This document shows positions 61,054 through 64,000 of a stretch of 64,000 nt of DNA, one piece after another. Both the position numbers and the translations under genes were made by a program. Every line of letters begins with the position of its first letter. Positions within the stretch are counted from its first letter, which is position 1. This stretch comes from Bactrocera neohumeralis. Its lineage: Eukaryota > Arthropoda > Insecta > Diptera > Tephritidae. The notes beneath the pieces were generated by a model. That model was not told the origin of the DNA, did not search any database, and saw nothing but the letters and a program-made list of their open reading frames with translations. Where the stretch lies: NCBI RefSeq assembly GCF_024586455.1, contig NC_065921.1:5208001-5272000 (forward strand), read 5' to 3'.

Positions 61054-62199
61054 TTAATGTATCTGAAATATAACGATATTTTTTTTTAAATTTATTTTAA
61101 TTCTCTAAACAATATTACGTAAGTAACAAATATACAAAATGTGTACAGAAAGCACACTCGAACTAATAAAAATCGAAACTATAGAGCTTGAAATGCATAC
61201 AATAGACACCTATAATAAGTTTCGTGGTTCATCTTTTGTGATATGATGATTTCTACTGGGAAATATCCGACATATAAATTTGTTAATATTGTTTTCCTGT
61301 CACCATGAATATTACTTTTCAATTCAAAACATCGAAAAGGATACATTTTGCACTATTTTTATAAAAAATAAATCACAAGTATTTTGCAATTTCACAGAAT
61401 TCAATGAAATACTTTTGAACCAAATTACATTCACTTTTTCGGTTGCTCAATAATATTTGCAATCAATATTTTAATTAAATTATTATTTCATTTTTTTGTT
61501 TTTTGAAGCCGTTATTTGGTTATATTTTCAATACACTTTTTGCTTAGTAATTCATCCGATTGTAGATCGATTGGTGTTGACCGCGTTACGATTCGCTACT
61601 TAACATGGCAAATTCTAAACTGTTTCAGCGAAACATTTCGATCACTGCGTACTACTTGGGCAGATCGCACCCCGAAACGCACACAGCTTCCGAATTTTAA
61701 TGCGATTAGTGAGGCGTGTAATTGTCCAAGGGTGAAATCGCACAAACACATTAACTAATACATTTAATATATATTTTATATTGTTTGTATTTAAAGCAAA
61801 ATCAACTAAAACAGCATCGATGCCTGTGTCTTCTCCGAGGTGCGGTCAATGAATTACTCGATTTTTTTTTAATCAAAGCTCGCTTTGCAGCTAACATCTA
61901 GTCTAGTACTAAGTATGTAGTCGTGTGTAAGTGAGCACATACTTGTTAGATATGCATAAATTTAACTAAAAACTTTATTTATGGGGCGTTTTCAGAATGC
62001 TCTGCTAACGATTTAGTTGTCGTTTTGAGGCAATTAACTGATAGCTGGCCAGAGAATATTGGTCAATAAAATAAACTGCACGAAAACTTTATTTGTTGAC
62101 AGTCATACGAATTACAAGTTCGTGCTTTAGTACCGTTTTTAGGCAACACGCGCGTCGGTGCGTATTTTTATATATAGAGTCTTTAAAAAGTCGAGATAC

Positions 62200-62790
62200 A
62201 GCTACAGCATAAGTTGGTAACTGTGTTTGGTTCATTTGGACGACATGACCTAGCCAGCGTAGCCGCTATCTTTTAATTCGCTGAACTATGTCGATGTCAT
62301 CGTATGTCTCATACTGCTCATCGTCCCATCAAATACGATATTGGTCGTGGCCAATGCGTAAAGGCCATAAATCTTTCGCAGAACTTTTCTTTCGAAACTC
62401 GTAACGTCGATGTTGTCTCATCAGATGCTGTCATCGTCCATGCCACTGCACCATATAGCATGACGAGAATAATAAGTGACTTATACAGTTTTGTTTTTAT
62501 TCATCGAGAGAGGACTTTACTTCTCAATTGCCTACTTAGTCCGAAGTAGCACCTGTTGGCAAGAGATATTCTGCGTTGGATTTCGAGGCTGACGATGCTG
62601 GTTCCTGTTCGCCATTCACTTGGCTCAAGTAGCTCACGACTTCCGGCCCTAGACCAAGTACCCTCTGGGTAGCCAAAGAACATCCGTTTGAAAGCGAGCT
62701 AAAGTGAGAAGGCGAAACATCCTTTCCACAGGGCTGTGCGCTGAGTTTGGGACCCGCCACTTAAAAAACGCCCTCAGCGAAAAAGTATTC
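62200..62790 (-). mobile_element. LINE reverse transcriptase fragment, minus strand
   Basis: Reverse complement gives LEIQRRIS, LANRCYFGLSRQLRSKVLSR, the LYGAVAWTMT-like block, SFERKVLRKIYGL, and RIKRQRLRWLGHVVQM at 62240-62290. It is the same family as 33670-34330 and 49430-50690, opposite in direction. Decayed with several stops. Part of 62620-62650 (CTCACGACTTCCGG) also occurs at 49325. Confidence 0.7.
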
Positions 62791-63589
62791 TTATGGTTTA
62801 GACGATAAATTTTTACCAACTGGCTCATAAAGGGTAGCCATTTATAATGGAATTTTAAGAAAACCAAATTCAATTCCTAAGAACTTTACTTATCATTATC
62901 TCAACATTTGAGTAATATATTCAATTCAAAAATAGATTCAAGGCATACAGGAGAGGCTTATGGTTACTTTAGATCAGTCTGGTATGCCAGTGAGCCTCGA
63001 ATAGACTAGTTTGGTTATTTGCAATACCTAATGGAATTCAGTTACTAGGTCCAGGAGGAGGAACCATTCTTTAGGATGCCTGCATTTGATGCAAATTTCA
63101 ACAGACTCTGTGGTCTCACTATCGATACCTCTTCCAGTGTTTCATACCGTGAGGACACCAGATGGTTACAACGTAATCTTGCCAGTGCGGGGCAAGTGCA
63201 CAAGTGATGCCCCAATGTTTCCCTGGTGCCTTGACTGGCTTATGGCTACTTACCATAATATTTTTCTGGTTAAACATACCGGAAAAATACTTCATACATA
63301 ACTTTAGAAATTTACAGAAAACACTCAAAAATGTTTGTAAAATTCAACTTCGAACCGACAATTTGAACTTATTTCTTAATTTAATTTCTTATTCTTTAGA
63401 CAATGTTATACATTTTTAATACAATAAAAATCGTTATTGCCTCGACTGGTTTGCATTTTATGAGTCTTTGTATGAGCTGGGAAGTATGAATGTATGTATG
63501 TATCATTATCCCGCTTAGCAGGGCGCATGTCCTTGTGGGCGGAGTTTATTTTATTAACCCGCACATAAGCGTATCCCGCGTGATATGTC

Positions 63590-63605
63590 TAGCAACATGT
63601 TGCTA
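63590..63605. promoter_or_regulatory. 16-bp perfect palindrome
   Basis: TAGCAACATGTTGCTA is a perfect palindrome and overlaps a second one, GTTGCTAGCAAC (63599-63610). Three GCAAC half-sites in about 20 bases suggest a dimeric protein site; RFX X-boxes use similar GTTGC/GCAAC halves but with a different spacing. Confidence 0.3.
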
Positions 63606-63659
63606 GCAACACATAAACTTCGGGCTCACACCTATAGAAAAGCTTTCGCCGGCAAATTC

Positions 63660-63965
63660 ACGGCCAAACAATGGACAATATGCAACAGTGTGTTTTAGTC
63701 GTTGTTTGGCCATCTTCGCAATTGTGTGGACTTGACAATTCGTTTTTGTTGCTCGTGACTTGTGACGTGTGCTCCGATTTAATTACGTGTGATTATTATG
63801 ATAATTACATAAAAGAAAATGAAAACATCACAAAAACTACAAAAGCAACATTAGAAAAGTGCTGCCTTAACAACAATAGACAAAATAATACATATCACCA
63901 AAATAACTACAACAAAAATACCAAACCAAAAAAATAGCAAATTGTGTTAAGCTGTAAGAATAAAG
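63660..63965 (+). other. candidate first exon of a plus-strand gene
   Basis: Composition changes at about 63560 to a more balanced promoter-like stretch, then to an A-rich, CAACA-rich run typical of fly 5' UTRs, ending in possible donors CT|GTAAGA (63954) or AAG|GTACGA (63966). An open frame of 88 codons from 63671 has no recognisable content and ends before the donor. The rest would lie outside the window. Confidence 0.25.
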
Positions 63966-64000
63966 GTACGAATACTTAGAAAGACAACAAATATACTCTA

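Larger units (their letters stand above)
59093..63589. other. upstream intergenic or intronic DNA
   Basis: No supported gene. Contents: a diverged TTAA-family relative at about 59485-59690, a tiny MITE-like unit at 59700-59796, a TTAA-family copy to 61053, and a minus-strand LINE fragment at 62200-62790. The stretches 61060-62190 and 62800-63580 show nothing recognisable. Confidence 0.5.

Overview
The window is nuclear DNA of a higher fly, most likely a tephritid fruit fly (Bactrocera, Zeugodacus or Ceratitis type). The evidence is AT-rich spliced gene structure with GT-AG introns, an insect NDRG-family gene, many degenerate mariner elements including the DD41D 'rosa' type first described in tephritids, and a dispersed repeat I associate with tephritid genomes. 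No bacterial-type operon, CRISPR array, rRNA or tRNA was seen.

The one clear protein-coding gene is the fly orthologue of MESK2 (NDRG family, alpha/beta-hydrolase fold). It lies on the minus strand. Seven coding exons join in phase: 34901-34666, 14678-14595, 13504-13311, 11867-11747, 11292-10728, 10657-10573 and 1545-1460, giving about 456 residues. Introns range from 69 bases to about 20 kb. Two further minus-strand 5' exons upstream, a coding one at 59092-58896 and an apparently untranslated one ending at 57296, probably belong to longer isoforms of the same gene, which would then cover almost the whole window. The reading frame after the last stop codon stays open for 55 more codons and contains a PPxY motif, so readthrough or an alternative 3' splice site is possible.

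Layout: 1-1459 is 3' flank/UTR; 1460-34901 is the coding span with transposon-filled introns; 34902-35550 is 5' UTR and a proximal promoter candidate; 35.6-57.3 kb is intron or upstream DNA full of mariner and LINE fragments; 57.3-59.1 kb holds distal first exons; 59.1-63.5 kb is repeats; 63.6-64.0 kb may be the first exon of a plus-strand gene.

The rest is a transposon graveyard: at least ten mariner-like copies of several families, three or more non-LTR retrotransposon types (EN/RT, jockey-like, RNase H-bearing), a family of short elements ending GGGGTTA(C/T)AT...ACCCC beside TTAA, a MITE with GTCTC/GAGAC subterminal repeats, and nested insertions. All transposase and RT genes seen are broken. 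No wholly new biological system can be demonstrated; the most interesting leads are the MESK2 C-terminal extension, the distal coding first exon, the TTAA-flanked family, the GTCTC-repeat MITE and a fold-back mariner.
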